5,438 bases of DNA from Clostridia bacterium. Its GTDB lineage: Bacteria; Bacillota_A; Clostridia; Christensenellales; Aristaeellaceae. Positions 5,353 through 5,438 of the stretch are shown here, piece after piece. The stretch is taken from the NCBI GenBank assembly GCA_017397695.1, contig JAFQIF010000167.1:1-5438 (forward strand), read 5' to 3'. The translations under genes and the position numbers were made by a program. How positions within the stretch are numbered: the first letter of the stretch is position 1; each line of letters starts with the position of its first letter. The notes under the pieces were generated by a model, which searched no databases, had not been told where the DNA came from, and saw nothing but the letters and a program-made list of their open reading frames with translations.

Positions 5353-5438
5353 TTACCTATTGATATTGTTCTTCCAAAGGAATATAATGTAGTCAATAAC
5401 CTTACGATCAGGGTATGGTGCGATCGGTTTCATTTGAC
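5353..5438 (-). CDS. Possible C-terminal end of a minus-strand gene (partial, unrecognised)
   Basis: On the minus strand a frame enters from the right edge and ends at TAA (5355-5353), giving 27 residues that end with VIDYIIFLWKNNINR. The Lys/Asn/Ile-rich end looks like a natural C-terminus, and a terminator hairpin with U-run follows 160 bases later, as it does behind the permease. Against it, the segment is very short, and a plus-strand frame is also open over 5336-5438. I do not recognise a family. Base composition here is more AT-rich than in the importer genes. Confidence 0.35.
   Translation of the reverse strand, partial: QMKPIAPYPDRKVIDYIIFLWKNNINR

Overview
The window looks like part of a chromosome from a low-to-mid GC Firmicute, probably a gut-type clostridial anaerobe. 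The basis is strong AGGAGG-type ribosome sites, a near-consensus sigma-A promoter, factor-independent terminators and the protein sequence style. I cannot name the species from sequence alone.

Left edge (1-424, plus strand): the tail of a small Cys-rich, zinc-ribbon-like protein is followed 21 bases later by a 74-residue peptide gene. The N-terminal half of that peptide resembles a RiPP (bacteriocin-type) leader. Its tail lacks Cys. Any maturation genes would lie to the left of the window.

Centre (883-4858, minus strand): a complete ABC importer operon reads right to left. A promoter (TTGACA, 17 bp, TAGAAT) drives a secreted substrate-binding protein of the Fe(III)/AfuA-like class (COG1840 type). 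A 165-bp gap with a strong hairpin and short U-run follows, which probably attenuates transcription. Next come a CysA/PotA/FbpC-type ATPase and a fused two-domain permease that overlaps it by 4 bases (ATGA). Together they would form a permease (12 predicted TM segments), an ATPase dimer and a binding protein. The substrate is unsettled. The binding protein lacks the adjacent Tyr-Tyr pair typical of FbpA-type iron binders, so a sugar phosphate, other organophosphate or phosphonate is at least as likely as iron. The protein also lacks a lipobox Cys, which is unusual if the host is a monoderm.

Flanks: the operon is bracketed by two diverged copies of an approximately 200-bp non-coding repeat (514-711 and 4989-5197), in the same orientation and about 4.48 kb apart. 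Each copy contains, in the same order, a conserved block, an 11-bp stem-loop, a pair of TGTACTC heptamers spaced exactly one helical turn apart, and a 17-bp hairpin that acts as a terminator for minus-strand transcription. This repeat is the least explained structure in the window.

Right edge (5353-5438): possibly the C-terminal end of another minus-strand gene. If real, copy B of the repeat follows its stop at about the same distance as copy A follows the permease stop.
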